A stretch of 64,000 bases of DNA from JBICHN01 sp043101845 (GCA_043101845.1 JBICHN010000011.1:806001-870000), one strand, 5' to 3'. Positions 8,230-17,717 are shown, counted from the first letter of the stretch. The notes: generated by a model from the sequence alone, not told the origin. Program-made: numbers and translations.

Positions 8230-9771
8230 ATGAGTGTCGAGCAGATGGTCGATGATCTACCTCAGATCGAGCCGCTCGACGAGCATAACCGAGTGCTCGT
8301 CGGAAACACACATCCAACAGACTGGACGAATCCGCAGCCGGCCGATCGCTACAACATGGTCGTGATCGGCGCCGGTACGGCTGGCCTTGTCACCGCGGCG
8401 GGAGCGGCCGGACTCGGGGCGCGGGTCGCGCTCATCGAACGGGCGCTCATGGGGGGCGACTGTCTCAATGTCGGGTGCGTCCCGTCCAAAGCGCTTATCC
8501 GGTGTTCTCGCGCTGTCGCCGATGCGCGTCACGCAGGCGCGTTCGGCGTCGAGGTCGAAGGAGACATCCAGGTTGATTTCGGCGCGGTGATGAAGCGCAT
8601 GCGGCGTATTCGCGCCGCGATCAGTTCACACGACTCGGCCGCGCGATTTCGAGACCTCGGCGTCGATGTATTCATTGGACCGGGACGGTTTGCGGGTCCG
8701 GAGACGATCGAAGTAGACGGCGCGACACTTCGGTTCAGCCGCGCCTGCATCGCCACCGGCGCCCGGGCCGCCGTTCCTCCGATCGATGGGTTGCAGGAAT
8801 CCGGATTCCTGACGAACGAGACCGTGTTCTCTCTGACTGAACTCCCCGGTCGGCTTGCGGTCCTCGGAGCAGGGCCGATCGGGTGCGAACTCGCGCAGGC
8901 GTTCTCCCGCTTCGGATCGCAAGTCACCGTCGTCGAGATGGGCGACCAGATCCTGGGGCGGGAGGATCGCGATGCGGCGGTCCGAGTGCACCGGGCGCTC
9001 GAGCGGGACGGTGTACAGTTTCGACTCGGCGCCCGGGTGGTCGGTGTTCGACGCACGGGCGACGGCAGGACGCTGCGTCTCGAGTTGAAGGACGGGACGA
9101 GCGAGGAGATTGAGGTGGATCAGCTTCTGCTCAGCGCAGGCCGCGCGCCGAATGTGGAAGGTCTTGGTCTTGATGAAGCTGGAATCGAGTTTGATACGAA
9201 GAAGGGCGTTCAAGTTGACGAACGCCTGCGCACGACGAATCGGCGAGTGTATGCGGCGGGTGATGTCTGCTTCGACTACAAGTTCACCCACACCGCCGAT
9301 GCGATGGCTCGAATCGTCATTCAGAACGCGCTCTTCTTCGGTCGATCGAGAACGAGTGACCTCACCATTCCATGGTGCACCTACACCGATCCGGAGATCG
9401 CGCATGTCGGAATGTACCCGCGGCAGGCGGAGGAGCAGGGCATCGAGATCGACACTTATACGATCGAGTTCGACTCCGTCGATCGCGCTCGCCTCGATGG
9501 TGAACGAGACGGACTCCTCAAGGTTCATACGAAGAAGGGCAAAGACAAGATCGTCGGCGCCACACTTGTCGCGCGGCATGCCGGCGAGATGATCTCCGAA
9601 CTTACGCTCGCCATGGTCGCCGGCGCGGGACTCGGGACGATCGCGCGGACGATACATCCCTATCCCACTCAGGCTGAGGCGATCAAGAAGGCGGGTGATC
9701 AGTACAACCGAACCCGACTCTCGCCGCGCGTGAAGTCCATCTTCGATACGATCATGCGATGGCGTCGCTAG
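8230..9771 (+). CDS. Pyridine nucleotide-disulfide oxidoreductase, MerA-like
   Basis: 513 residues. An FAD-binding motif (VVIGAGTAGLV, ~43) precedes the redox disulfide GGDCLNVGCVPSK (Cys78/Cys83). The NAD(P) motif is VLGAGPIGCELA (~211), and the dimerisation domain has the active-site tail HPYPTQAEA. It resembles the proteins commonly annotated as mercuric reductase next to TVP38 genes. However, it has no N-terminal heavy-metal domain and no C-terminal vicinal Cys pair (it ends FDTIMRWRR), so mercury reduction is unlikely. The substrate is unknown. It starts 25 bases after the TVP38-DUF547 gene and overlaps the next gene by 13 bases, indicating one operon. Confidence 0.85.
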   Translation: MSVEQMVDDLPQIEPLDEHNRVLVGNTHPTDWTNPQPADRYNMVVIGAGTAGLVTAAGAAGLGARVALIERALMGGDCLNVGCVPSKALIRCSRAVADARHAGAFGVEVEGDIQVDFGAVMKRMRRIRAAISSHDSAARFRDLGVDVFIGPGRFAGPETIEVDGATLRFSRACIATGARAAVPPIDGLQESGFLTNETVFSLTELPGRLAVLGAGPIGCELAQAFSRFGSQVTVVEMGDQILGREDRDAAVRVHRALERDGVQFRLGARVVGVRRTGDGRTLRLELKDGTSEEIEVDQLLLSAGRAPNVEGLGLDEAGIEFDTKKGVQVDERLRTTNRRVYAAGDVCFDYKFTHTADAMARIVIQNALFFGRSRTSDLTIPWCTYTDPEIAHVGMYPRQAEEQGIEIDTYTIEFDSVDRARLDGERDGLLKVHTKKGKDKIVGATLVARHAGEMISELTLAMVAGAGLGTIARTIHPYPTQAEAIKKAGDQYNRTRLSPRVKSIFDTIMRWRR

Positions 9772-10541
9772 AGGAAACGAAATCATCGCTCACGGCGCCA
9801 ACCGCTCGTCGAGCGGCGGAGGACGAGAATCGTGGACACGACGGCGGTCGCGGAGTCCGGAGCATCTCGGTCATCATCCCTACGCTCAACGAGGCGACGG
9901 CGCTACCCGCCACGCTTGCGGCGCTGCAGGATTCCGAGATCGATGAGATCATCGTCGTAGATGGCGGCAGCGATGATGAGACGGTGGTGATTGCACGCGG
10001 CGCTGGAGCGCGCGTCGAGTTCGCGTCCCCCGGGCGAGGAAGCCAGATGAACGCGGGCGCCAGATTCGCGCGAGGCGAGATCCTCCTCTTTCTTCACGCC
10101 GATACCCGACCACCAGAGCGGTTTGACGCCCTCATTCGTACGGCGTTGAGGGAGAATCCAGATGCGGCGGCGGGCGCTTTCGCGCTTCGAATCGACGCGC
10201 CGGGGCGAGCGTTCCGAATCATCGAGCGCGCCGTCGCGTGGCGATCAAAGTGGCGACGCGCTCCATACGGTGATCAGGCGATCTTCGTGCCGGCGAACAC
10301 CTTCGTAGCCCTTGGAGGGTTTCCGGATTGGCCGCTCCTCGAAGATGTGGAATTCCTCCGTCGGGTCCGCGCCGCAGGCGAGGTTGTCCTCGTCGGCGAA
10401 CCCGTCATCACTTCCGCCCGTCGATGGCGTCGGCGCGGAGTCTGGCGCGCCATGCTTCTCAATCAGGCGATCCTCATCGCCTATCGACTTGGTGTTTCTC
10501 CACAACGGCTCGCCAAGATCCGTGGGCTCGAGCGCGGCTGA
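9759..10541 (+). CDS. TIGR04283-type family 2 glycosyltransferase
   Basis: 260 residues. The GT-A core starts at ~34 (SISVIIPTLNEATALPATL) with IIVVDGGSDDET and a metal-binding-type LFLHADTRPP. The acceptor-side motifs YGDQAIF and GGFPDWPLLEDVEFLRRV are characteristic of the TIGR04283 group. Members are often found with radical-SAM/selenodomain or arsenosugar clusters and with DUF547 and TVP38 proteins. The ATG lies within the last codons of the flavoprotein gene (13-base overlap). The first ~30 residues are polar and not conserved, so a later start is possible. The sugar donor and acceptor cannot be read from the sequence. Confidence 0.85.
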   Translation: MASLEETKSSLTAPTARRAAEDENRGHDGGRGVRSISVIIPTLNEATALPATLAALQDSEIDEIIVVDGGSDDETVVIARGAGARVEFASPGRGSQMNAGARFARGEILLFLHADTRPPERFDALIRTALRENPDAAAGAFALRIDAPGRAFRIIERAVAWRSKWRRAPYGDQAIFVPANTFVALGGFPDWPLLEDVEFLRRVRAAGEVVLVGEPVITSARRWRRRGVWRAMLLNQAILIAYRLGVSPQRLAKIRGLERG

Positions 10542-10586
10542 ACTGTTCCCCGCGTTTGTGACGCCGTGTCGCGTATCATGTGCCGC

Positions 10587-11639
10587 ATGGCGCGAGAACG
10601 AATCGTCACCGGTGAAACCGTCGAGCCCGAAGAGGAGGGTTTCAACTGGTCGTTGCGTCCTCAGTCGCTTGATGAATACATCGGTCAGCCGAACCTCGTC
10701 GAGAAGCTGCGTATCGCGATCGCTGCGGCGAAGATGCGCGGCGAGCCGATGGAGCATGTCCTCCTCCACGGTCCGCCGGGACTCGGCAAGACCACCCTTG
10801 CGCATGTCATCGCGAATGAAATGGGCGGTCGACTCCACCTCACTTCGGGTCCCGCGCTCACCCGCGCCGGCGATCTCGTCGGCACCTTGACCCGGGTCGA
10901 AGAAGGCGATGTCCTCTTCATTGACGAGGCGCATCGACTCCCCGCTGCGGTAGAGGAATACATCTACCCGGCGATGGAGGATTACCGGATCGATGTCTCC
11001 GTCGACTCCGGAATGCATTCGCGCACGGTCACGATCACACTCAAGCCGTTCACGCTCATCGGCGCCACGACCCGGGCCGGGCTCCTCTCCGGACCGCTGC
11101 GCAGCCGGTTCGGCATCGCCCATCATCTCGCGTACTACTCGGAGGACGAACTGCTCGTTATCGCCCGCCGGTCGGCGACGCTTCTGGGCATGACGGTCGG
11201 AAACGACGAGGGTCTTCGCACGCTCGCGCGGCGCAGCCGGGGGACGCCTCGGATCGTCAATCGTCTCCTGCGTCGCGTACGCGATTACGCCCAGGTCAAT
11301 AACGACGGGCGGGTCGACGAGTCACTCGTCGACGAAGCGCTGGCTCTCGAACGGATCGACGCGATCGGTCTCGATGAACTCGATCGAAAGTACCTCTCCG
11401 TCGTCGCGACAACCTATGGAGGGGGCCCGGTCGGGCTCGAAGCAATCGCGGCGACGATGGGGGAGGACTCCGGAACGCTTGAGGATGTCGTCGAGCCCTA
11501 TCTGCTGCAGGTCGGTTTTCTCGCGCGAACTCGACGGGGTCGGGAACTCACCGAAGCGGGCGCGCGGCACATTGGTATCGCGTTGAAACGCGATCGAGAC
11601 GAGTCTCTCTTCGACGACGGAGCCGAGGATCGCGCGTGA
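10587..11639 (+). CDS. ruvB: Holliday junction branch migration helicase RuvB
   Basis: 350 residues. RuvB is the hexameric AAA+ motor that, with RuvA, drives branch migration during recombination repair. Walker A is GPPGLGKTT (~62-70), Walker B LFIDEAHRL, sensor 1 GATTRAGLLSGPLRSRFGI, and the C-terminal winged helix contains GGGPVGLEAIA. Two in-frame upstream ATGs (10566 and 10578) exist, but MARERIVTG is the natural family start. No ruvA or ruvC lies next to it. It converges on serC with only 20 bases between the stops and no terminator-like hairpin there. Confidence 0.97.
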   Translation: MARERIVTGETVEPEEEGFNWSLRPQSLDEYIGQPNLVEKLRIAIAAAKMRGEPMEHVLLHGPPGLGKTTLAHVIANEMGGRLHLTSGPALTRAGDLVGTLTRVEEGDVLFIDEAHRLPAAVEEYIYPAMEDYRIDVSVDSGMHSRTVTITLKPFTLIGATTRAGLLSGPLRSRFGIAHHLAYYSEDELLVIARRSATLLGMTVGNDEGLRTLARRSRGTPRIVNRLLRRVRDYAQVNNDGRVDESLVDEALALERIDAIGLDELDRKYLSVVATTYGGGPVGLEAIAATMGEDSGTLEDVVEPYLLQVGFLARTRRGRELTEAGARHIGIALKRDRDESLFDDGAEDRA

Positions 11640-11659
11640 CGGTCCCCGGGGTCGGTTCG

Positions 11660-12748
11660 TCAGCGGTTCGACTCTTCGAACTGCTCCATGAAATCGACGA
11701 GCGCGCGGCATCCTTCACGCGGGAAGGCGTTGTAGACGCTGGCGCGCATTCCGCCGACGGAACGGTGCCCCTTAAGGTTGACCAGGTTCTTCGCCGTCGC
11801 TTCGGCGATGAACTTCTTCTCGAGGTCCTCGTTCGGACCTCGGAAAGTAATGTTCATGCGCGAGCGGCTGTCGGGCTCGGCGGTTCCCCGGAAGAAGTCC
11901 GACTGGTCGAGGTAGTCGTAGATGATCGACGCCTTGTCCTCGTTGTACTTCTGCATCGCCTCGAGACCGCCGAACTCCTTGATCCACTTGAACACCTGAC
12001 CGATCACATAGATGCCGAAGGTGGGCGGCGTGTTGTAGAGCGAGCCCTTCTCGGCGTGCGTCCGATACTGAAGCATGGTCGGAAGATCGTCGCGGCCGGC
12101 CTCGATGAGATCCTCACGGATGATCACGAGCGTGACGCCCGAGGGCCCCAGGTTCTTCTGTGCGCCGGCGTAGATGACGCCGTAGTTCGAAATGTCGATC
12201 GGACGGCTGAAGATATCACTCGACGCGTCGCAGACGACCGGCGCCCCGTCCGGCGCCTCCGGCTCCCATTGCCACTGCGTGCCCGCGATCGTGTTGTTGC
12301 TCGTCACATGAACATACCGCGGCTCACTGGAATACTGAATCGCGTCATTCTTCGGAATGAAGGTGAACGACTTCTCCTCACTGCTCGCCGCGACATGAAC
12401 CCCACCGAACAGCTTCGCTTCCTTCACCGCCTTCTTCGACCACGATCCGGTGACCACATAGTCCGCCGTTTGACCTTCGCGGAGCAGGTTCATCGGAATC
12501 ATGAAGAACTGTGACGAGGCGCCTCCCTGAAGGAAGAGGATGCGGTATCGATCGGGGATTCCGGCGATTTCGCGGCAGTCGGCTTCGGCTTCTTCGATCA
12601 CTTTCGTGAACGCGGCGCCGCGGTGACTGTGCTCCATGATGCCGATGCCCGTATGGTCAATGTCCCAGAGATCGCGCTGGGCATTCTTGATCACAGGCTC
12701 GGGAAGAATCGCGGGCCCGGCGGAGAAGTTGAACACGCGTTCGCTCAT
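11660..12748 (-). CDS. serC: Phosphoserine aminotransferase
   Basis: 362 residues, full length. SerC is a PLP enzyme converting 3-phosphohydroxypyruvate and glutamate to O-phosphoserine. It begins VFNFSAGPAILP, has the cofactor-loop motif LQGGASSQF, and carries the PLP lysine at ~198 in YAGAQKNLGPSG. The SHRG and HRSVGGMRAS motifs bind the phosphate and substrate. It lies downstream of serA in the same direction (54 bases), so the two consecutive phosphoserine-pathway enzymes are probably co-transcribed with the DUF1015 gene further upstream. No phosphoserine phosphatase (serB) is present nearby. Confidence 0.96.
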   Translation of the reverse strand: MSERVFNFSAGPAILPEPVIKNAQRDLWDIDHTGIGIMEHSHRGAAFTKVIEEAEADCREIAGIPDRYRILFLQGGASSQFFMIPMNLLREGQTADYVVTGSWSKKAVKEAKLFGGVHVAASSEEKSFTFIPKNDAIQYSSEPRYVHVTSNNTIAGTQWQWEPEAPDGAPVVCDASSDIFSRPIDISNYGVIYAGAQKNLGPSGVTLVIIREDLIEAGRDDLPTMLQYRTHAEKGSLYNTPPTFGIYVIGQVFKWIKEFGGLEAMQKYNEDKASIIYDYLDQSDFFRGTAEPDSRSRMNITFRGPNEDLEKKFIAEATAKNLVNLKGHRSVGGMRASVYNAFPREGCRALVDFMEQFEESNR

Positions 12749-12802
12749 GGCGTCTTTCTCTCGAAGCGACGGAAGGGTGAGTCGGATGGTCCGGTTCGCC
12801 GG

Positions 12803-14008
12803 TCAATCCAATGCAGCGAGACTCACGCTGATGATGTTGTCGTTCCCGGATCGAATCTGGTCGATGGCGCCGTTCGGCGGCGCGTCGTCAATATGGACGC
12901 GGGCGCAGGTCGCCTCGGCGCCGTGGTAGATGATGTTTTCGACCTCCTCGACATTGATCGAGTGATCGGCGAGCACATGGAAAACATGAGCGAGCACACC
13001 CGGGCGATTCCGGTGTCGAACCGAGAGCACATGCGTCGCGCTGCTCCGCGCCAGGCGATTCACACAGTTCGGCACCTCACCGGACTCGAGGAATGACTCG
13101 ACGATTCGAAGCGTCTCGTGTGCGATCGCGACCTGCGCCTGATCGGTCGACGCGCCGACATGGTGCGTGCCGTAAACGCCAGGTTCGTGCACGATCGGGT
13201 TCGAGAACTCCTTACCGGCGGCGGGTGGCTCGTTTTTATAGACATCGAGTCCCGCGCGAAGGCCCTTGTTGCGGATGCCGTCGCGCAACGCGTCCTCATC
13301 GATGACGGAGCCTCGACTCGTGTTGATGAGGTATGCGTCGGGCTTCATGGCCTCGATGAATGCCCGGTCAATGAGATTCTCCGTATCGGCGGTCGCCGCG
13401 ACATTGATCGAAATCGCGTCGGCGACGCGTGCGACATCGAGCGGCGTCGCCGCATATTCGAGTCCGAGCGATTCCGCCTTCTCCGTGGTGAGGCTTCGCG
13501 ACCACGCGACGACCTTCATTCCGAACGCTCGGGCGCGCGTGGCGACTTCGTATCCGATCTGTCCGAGCCCGACCACGCCGAGCGTCCGGCCGTGGAGGCC
13601 CCGGGCCTTCGCGTATTCCTTTTTGTTCCACTTCCCGTCGCGCAGCTCCGCCGTCTGATCGGGCAGCCGCCGGTCGCAGCAGAGGAGCAGGCCCATGACG
13701 AGCTCCGCGACGGCGATCGAGTTCTTCCCCGGACAATTCGCGACGAAGATGCCGAGGCTCGAGGCTCGCCCGACATCGATCGTGTCGTACCCGGCTCCCG
13801 CCCGGATGATCAAGGCGAGTCGCCCGGCGGCTTCGAGGGCGGCGGCGGGAACCTTCGTGCTCCGCACGATGAGCACGCTCGGGTCGAGTTCCTTGATCTT
13901 CGCCGGGAGGTCGTCGGCCACGCCGGGGTGATACTCAACCTCACAGCCGAGTTCCTTCAGCCCGTCGATCCCGACCTGCTCGAACTTGTCCGCAATCAGA
14001 ACCTTCAT
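12803..14008 (-). CDS. serA: D-3-phosphoglycerate dehydrogenase
   Basis: 401 residues from ATG 14008, preceded by a GGGGG/AAA Shine-Dalgarno-like stretch; an in-frame start at 14068 is less likely. SerA oxidises 3-phosphoglycerate with NAD+ as the first step of serine synthesis. Visible motifs are GAGYDTID, the NAD-binding GRTLGVVGLGQIGYEVA, NTSRGSVIDEDAL and YGTHHVGAST (catalytic His). A C-terminal ACT domain (~325-401, HRNRPGVLAHVFHVLAD) is the usual site of serine feedback. The gene sits between a DUF1015 gene and serC. Confidence 0.96.
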   Translation of the reverse strand: MKVLIADKFEQVGIDGLKELGCEVEYHPGVADDLPAKIKELDPSVLIVRSTKVPAAALEAAGRLALIIRAGAGYDTIDVGRASSLGIFVANCPGKNSIAVAELVMGLLLCCDRRLPDQTAELRDGKWNKKEYAKARGLHGRTLGVVGLGQIGYEVATRARAFGMKVVAWSRSLTTEKAESLGLEYAATPLDVARVADAISINVAATADTENLIDRAFIEAMKPDAYLINTSRGSVIDEDALRDGIRNKGLRAGLDVYKNEPPAAGKEFSNPIVHEPGVYGTHHVGASTDQAQVAIAHETLRIVESFLESGEVPNCVNRLARSSATHVLSVRHRNRPGVLAHVFHVLADHSINVEEVENIIYHGAEATCARVHIDDAPPNGAIDQIRSGNDNIISVSLAALD

Positions 14009-14088
14009 CGAGATTTCCCCCGAGACATGACCATCCAATCGCGATTCAGGGTTCGGGACCGGACCCACCGCGCCGGCGTCCCCGTAGT

Positions 14089-15318
14089 TCAGTCCAGTGT
14101 ATGCACGAGCAGCCCGCTGCGCAGCTTGGGTTCGAACCAGGTGCTCTTGGGCGGCATGACCATCTGCGCGTCGGCCACGGCGATGAGTTGGTCAATCGAA
14201 GTCGGATACATCGAGATCGCGCACGCCCATTCGCCCGAATCCACGAGACGCTCGAGTTCTTTCGCGCCACGGATGCCGCCGACAAAGTCGATTCGCTCAT
14301 CGGTCCGCACATCCTTGACGCCGAAAATCGGCTCGAGGACGCGATCTTCGAGGAGCGCCACATCGAGCGACTTGATCGGATCGTCCCGATCGATGCTCTC
14401 CGGCGGCAGGATGAGGCGGCGCCACTCGCCGTCGAGATAGAAGCAGAATGACCCCGGCTGGTCTGGAATCGGATCATCCGTGACCGCGAGGTCGCCGAGT
14501 TCCGACAGCATCGTGACGACTTCGTCTTCGCTCTGTCCGTTGAGATCACGGAGTATGCGATTGTACGAAAGGATATGGAGTTGGTCGGACGGGAAGAGCA
14601 CGCTCAGAAACCAGTTGTACTCCTCGTCACCCGTATGGTTCGGATTCGCCTTGCGACGCTCCTGCCCCGCGCGCCAGGCGCTCGCGGAGCGGTGATGGCC
14701 GTCGGCGACATATGCCGCGTCGATCGACTCGAACAACCGGGTGACCTCGGCGGGGTCTTCCAACCGCCACACCGTGTGCTGCACCCCGTCGACCGCAGTG
14801 AAGTCGTAGAGCGGATCGTTCTCCATTTCACGCTTGACCAGCTCGTCGATCTCCGAACGGCCGCGATAGGTCAGAAAGACCGGCCCGGCGTTCGCATTGA
14901 GCGTCAGCGTATGGCGCGTGCGATCATTCTCCTTCTTCGGCCGCGTCTTCTCGTGCTTCTTGATGATGTCCTGCTCGTAGTCGTCGATGTGGCAGCAGCA
15001 GACGAGCCCGACCTGCGGCTGGCCGTTCATGATCTGGCGGTAGAGGTAAAGGGACGGCCGCTCTTCGCGGACGAGCGCGCCCGACTCGACGAGCCGATCC
15101 AGATTCTCGCGACCCTTGTCGTACACCGCGTCGTCGTAGGCGTCGACTTCATCCGGAAGATCGATTTCGGGCCGGACGACATGGAGGAAACTGTCCGGGT
15201 TTCCCCGCGCGAGCGCTGCCGCTTCCTCCCGGTTGACGACATCGTACGGCACCGAGGCGACTTGGCGGGCCTTCTCCGGCGTCGGCCGCAGGGCTCGAAA
15301 AGGTTTGATACGAAGCAT
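14089..15318 (-). CDS. DUF1015 family protein with ParB/SerK-like DGHHR motif
   Basis: 409 residues. It begins MLRIKPFRALRPTPEKA, the standard DUF1015 N-terminus, followed by VPYDVVNREEA and NPDSFLHVVRPE. The conserved core contains YVADGHHRSASAW (Asp206-Arg210). A DGHHR-type motif also occurs in ParB-like free serine kinases of the SerK/SbnI type. The gene is 80 bases upstream of serA and then serC. The family is recurrently found next to serine-synthesis genes. No activity has been shown for this protein here; I infer a role in serine or phosphoserine metabolism. It is soluble, without a signal peptide. The in-frame start at 15339 is less likely. Confidence 0.85.
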   Translation of the reverse strand: MLRIKPFRALRPTPEKARQVASVPYDVVNREEAAALARGNPDSFLHVVRPEIDLPDEVDAYDDAVYDKGRENLDRLVESGALVREERPSLYLYRQIMNGQPQVGLVCCCHIDDYEQDIIKKHEKTRPKKENDRTRHTLTLNANAGPVFLTYRGRSEIDELVKREMENDPLYDFTAVDGVQHTVWRLEDPAEVTRLFESIDAAYVADGHHRSASAWRAGQERRKANPNHTGDEEYNWFLSVLFPSDQLHILSYNRILRDLNGQSEDEVVTMLSELGDLAVTDDPIPDQPGSFCFYLDGEWRRLILPPESIDRDDPIKSLDVALLEDRVLEPIFGVKDVRTDERIDFVGGIRGAKELERLVDSGEWACAISMYPTSIDQLIAVADAQMVMPPKSTWFEPKLRSGLLVHTLD

Positions 15319-15440
15319 TCGAGACTCTCTTCCTTCCATCGTCGCCGAGTCCGACGACTGGTCCGGTGGCGCCAGCGCGCGATGCGATCCTATTCAATGT
15401 GGTTGCTCGAGCCGGCTCAAATCGGCGAACGCCCGATTCA

Positions 15441-16919
15441 CTACGCCCCGGCGGCCGCGTCGGTCGGAACCTTGAGTTCCCGCCGCAGGATCTTGCCGGT
15501 CGGGTTGCGGGGGAGGGCCTCGATATGGTGGATGTCCCGGGGAACCTTGTATTGCGCGAGGAACTGGCGGCAGTGGGAGCGGATAGAGGTCTCGTCGAAC
15601 TCCATTCCATCTTCGAGTTCAACGAAGGCGACCGGAACTTCGCCGCGGGACGGATCGCGCACGCCGATTACCCCGGACGCGCGGACACTCGGGTGGCGAT
15701 TGATGACCTCTTCGATCTCTCGGGGGAAGACATTCTCGCCCCCGATGATCATCATCTCCTTGATACGACCGGTGATGTACAGGAATCCGTCTTCGTCGAC
15801 GCGACCCATGTCGCCGGTACGGAAGTATCCCTTCTCGTCAAAGGCCCGCTCAGTTTCCTCGGCGAGTTCGTAGTACCCACGGAAGATGTTCGGCCCCGCC
15901 ATGCGAATCTCGCCGTCTTCGTTCACGCCGCACTCGCGCCCGGTCTCGTCCACGATGCGCACCTCTACTCCGGGGATCGCCTTGCCGACGCTGTGCGCGC
16001 GGTGTTCGTGCGGCCGGCACCAGTGCGTGACCGCGCTCGTCTCGGTCAGGCCGTATCCCTCATTGAGGGTCACGCCGAAGCGCTCGGTGAACCGATCCTG
16101 CACATCATCCGGCAGCGGCTCGCCACCCGAGATGAGGTAGCGCAATGACGCGACATCGTCACGCGACGCCTCTTTCGTGGTCAGGAGCGCGTTGTACATC
16201 GACGGAATCGCAACGAACACCGTGGCCCGATGCTTCTTGATGAGTTGAAAGATCTTTCGCGGCTGGAAGCGCGCAGAGTAGATCGCCTTGCACCCGACGG
16301 TCAACGGGAGGAGCGTGAGAACGGTCATGCCGAAGACATGGAACTGCGGCAGGACGCCCATCGCGACATCCTGTCGATCGAACTGCGCCCATTCACAACA
16401 CTGCCGGATGTTTGACGAGATGTTGCCGTGCGAGAGCATGACGCCCTTCGGTCGCCCGCTCGTGCCGCTCGTGTACAGGATGACGGCAAGTTCGTCGGCG
16501 GACGCGCGGTACGGCCACCGGAGTTCCGGCAGCCCCTTGAAGCTCAGCTCGTCGAGCTTGAGCATCGGCGTCCCCTTCGGAGGATCGCCGAGGAAATCGA
16601 GCATGGGCCCGACCGTGACGATCGTGCCGAGTTCGGCGTCGTCGACCACATACTGGAGGTCTTCGCCTTTGAGCAGGTAGTTCAGCGGCACGACCGTGCG
16701 TCCGAGCATCCAGCCCGCGATCGCCGCCATGGGAAACAGGCCGCTCGTCGGCAACATGAGTCCGATGTGTTTCGCGTCGGTCGTCTTCTCGATGGCTTCG
16801 GCGACATGCAGAGCGCCGACGAGGAGATCAATCCCGCGCCACGACCGCTGGTCATCAACGACCGCGACTCGCGTGGGCTGGAACAATTGACGCGTCAGAA
16901 TGGGCCAGAGGGCAGACAT
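15441..16919 (-). CDS. AMP-dependent acyl-CoA synthetase/ligase
   Basis: 492 residues from ATG 16919. Adenylate-forming enzyme that activates a carboxylic acid (probably a fatty acid) with ATP and CoA. Core motifs are the P-loop YTSGTSGRPKG (149-159), YGLTETSA, the hinge region YRTGDMGRVDEDGFLYITGRIKEM, and the C-terminal catalytic lysine in NPTGKILRREL. Chain-length specificity cannot be deduced. It lies 122 bases upstream of the DUF1015 gene on the same strand. Two codons upstream frames remain open to 16946, but MSALWPILTRQ is a better start. Confidence 0.9.
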   Translation of the reverse strand: MSALWPILTRQLFQPTRVAVVDDQRSWRGIDLLVGALHVAEAIEKTTDAKHIGLMLPTSGLFPMAAIAGWMLGRTVVPLNYLLKGEDLQYVVDDAELGTIVTVGPMLDFLGDPPKGTPMLKLDELSFKGLPELRWPYRASADELAVILYTSGTSGRPKGVMLSHGNISSNIRQCCEWAQFDRQDVAMGVLPQFHVFGMTVLTLLPLTVGCKAIYSARFQPRKIFQLIKKHRATVFVAIPSMYNALLTTKEASRDDVASLRYLISGGEPLPDDVQDRFTERFGVTLNEGYGLTETSAVTHWCRPHEHRAHSVGKAIPGVEVRIVDETGRECGVNEDGEIRMAGPNIFRGYYELAEETERAFDEKGYFRTGDMGRVDEDGFLYITGRIKEMMIIGGENVFPREIEEVINRHPSVRASGVIGVRDPSRGEVPVAFVELEDGMEFDETSIRSHCRQFLAQYKVPRDIHHIEALPRNPTGKILRRELKVPTDAAAGA

Positions 16920-16979
16920 GGCGACATGATCGCCGCCCCTGCACATCTTGTCCAGTGACTCGAGCGCGAACGGGCTCCG

Positions 16980-17717
16980 TCAAGCCGCTTCGGTCGACAA
17001 GCGACGAAGGGGGGCGAGTTTCAGCGGTCGCGGCTCCGAGGGCTCGAGCGCGAGCGAATGCGTCGTCATCGACCAGTGCGCCGTCAGGCCAACGAGTACC
17101 GCGAGGTGAAAGAGCTCGTGGGCGCCCACAAGCCCGCCGAAGAGAACGGGCGCCTCGGCGAGATCGATCAGGGCGCCGACGGTGTACGCGAGTCCACCCC
17201 AGAGGGCCAGGCGAGGCAGTCGGACGCCATACCGGCGCCAGAGCCCGTACCCCGTCAGGAGTCCGACCCAGCCGAGGCCGAGGTACATCGACGCGCCCGC
17301 CCACTCGGGAAGGCTTGATATGAAGACGACCTTGAGCGTGAGCGCTGTGATCGCCGTGGTCCAGATGAAGAGCAACACGCCCCAACGCCAGATTCCGCGA
17401 AAGAGGACGACATGAACCGGGGTAAATGACCCGGCGATCAGCACAAAGATCGCGGCGTGGTCGATTCGCCGCATGACCGCGCGACTCGTCGACTCTTCAT
17501 CGAGCCAGTGGTACACGCCGCTGACGGCCAGAAGGAGAATCGTCGAAAAGACATACACCGCGAAGCTGACATGCCGGCTCCAGTGACCCTCCACCCGATT
17601 GATGAGGACGAGTCCCGCGATCATGAACGCAATAGCGCCGCCGAGATGCGTCATGCAACTCACGGGGTCGCTCATTCCGAGCCAGGTTCCATCCTGTCCA
17701 AAAACGAATCGCATCAT
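16980..17717 (-). CDS. PAQR / hemolysin III family membrane protein
   Basis: 245 residues with about seven hydrophobic segments. The metal-binding signature of the PAQR/HlyIII superfamily is present: SGVYHWLDE, RRIDHAAIFVLIAGSFTPV and GAHELFHLAVLVG, supplying the conserved His and Asp residues. These proteins are probably zinc-dependent membrane hydrolases; the hemolysin name is historical and does not imply toxicity. The N-terminus has MM; either Met is possible. The last ~20 residues are soluble. It is 60 bases upstream of the acyl-CoA ligase gene in the same direction. Confidence 0.9.
   Translation of the reverse strand: MMRFVFGQDGTWLGMSDPVSCMTHLGGAIAFMIAGLVLINRVEGHWSRHVSFAVYVFSTILLLAVSGVYHWLDEESTSRAVMRRIDHAAIFVLIAGSFTPVHVVLFRGIWRWGVLLFIWTTAITALTLKVVFISSLPEWAGASMYLGLGWVGLLTGYGLWRRYGVRLPRLALWGGLAYTVGALIDLAEAPVLFGGLVGAHELFHLAVLVGLTAHWSMTTHSLALEPSEPRPLKLAPLRRLSTEAA

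Noticed and set aside
8230..9771. Mercuric reductase (merA) and a mercury-resistance operon
   Set aside because: No heavy-metal N-domain, no C-terminal Cys pair, and no merR, merT or merP nearby.
13118..15873. Long plus-strand frames opposite serA and the DUF1015 gene
   Set aside because: The minus-strand proteins have clear family motifs; the opposite frames have none.
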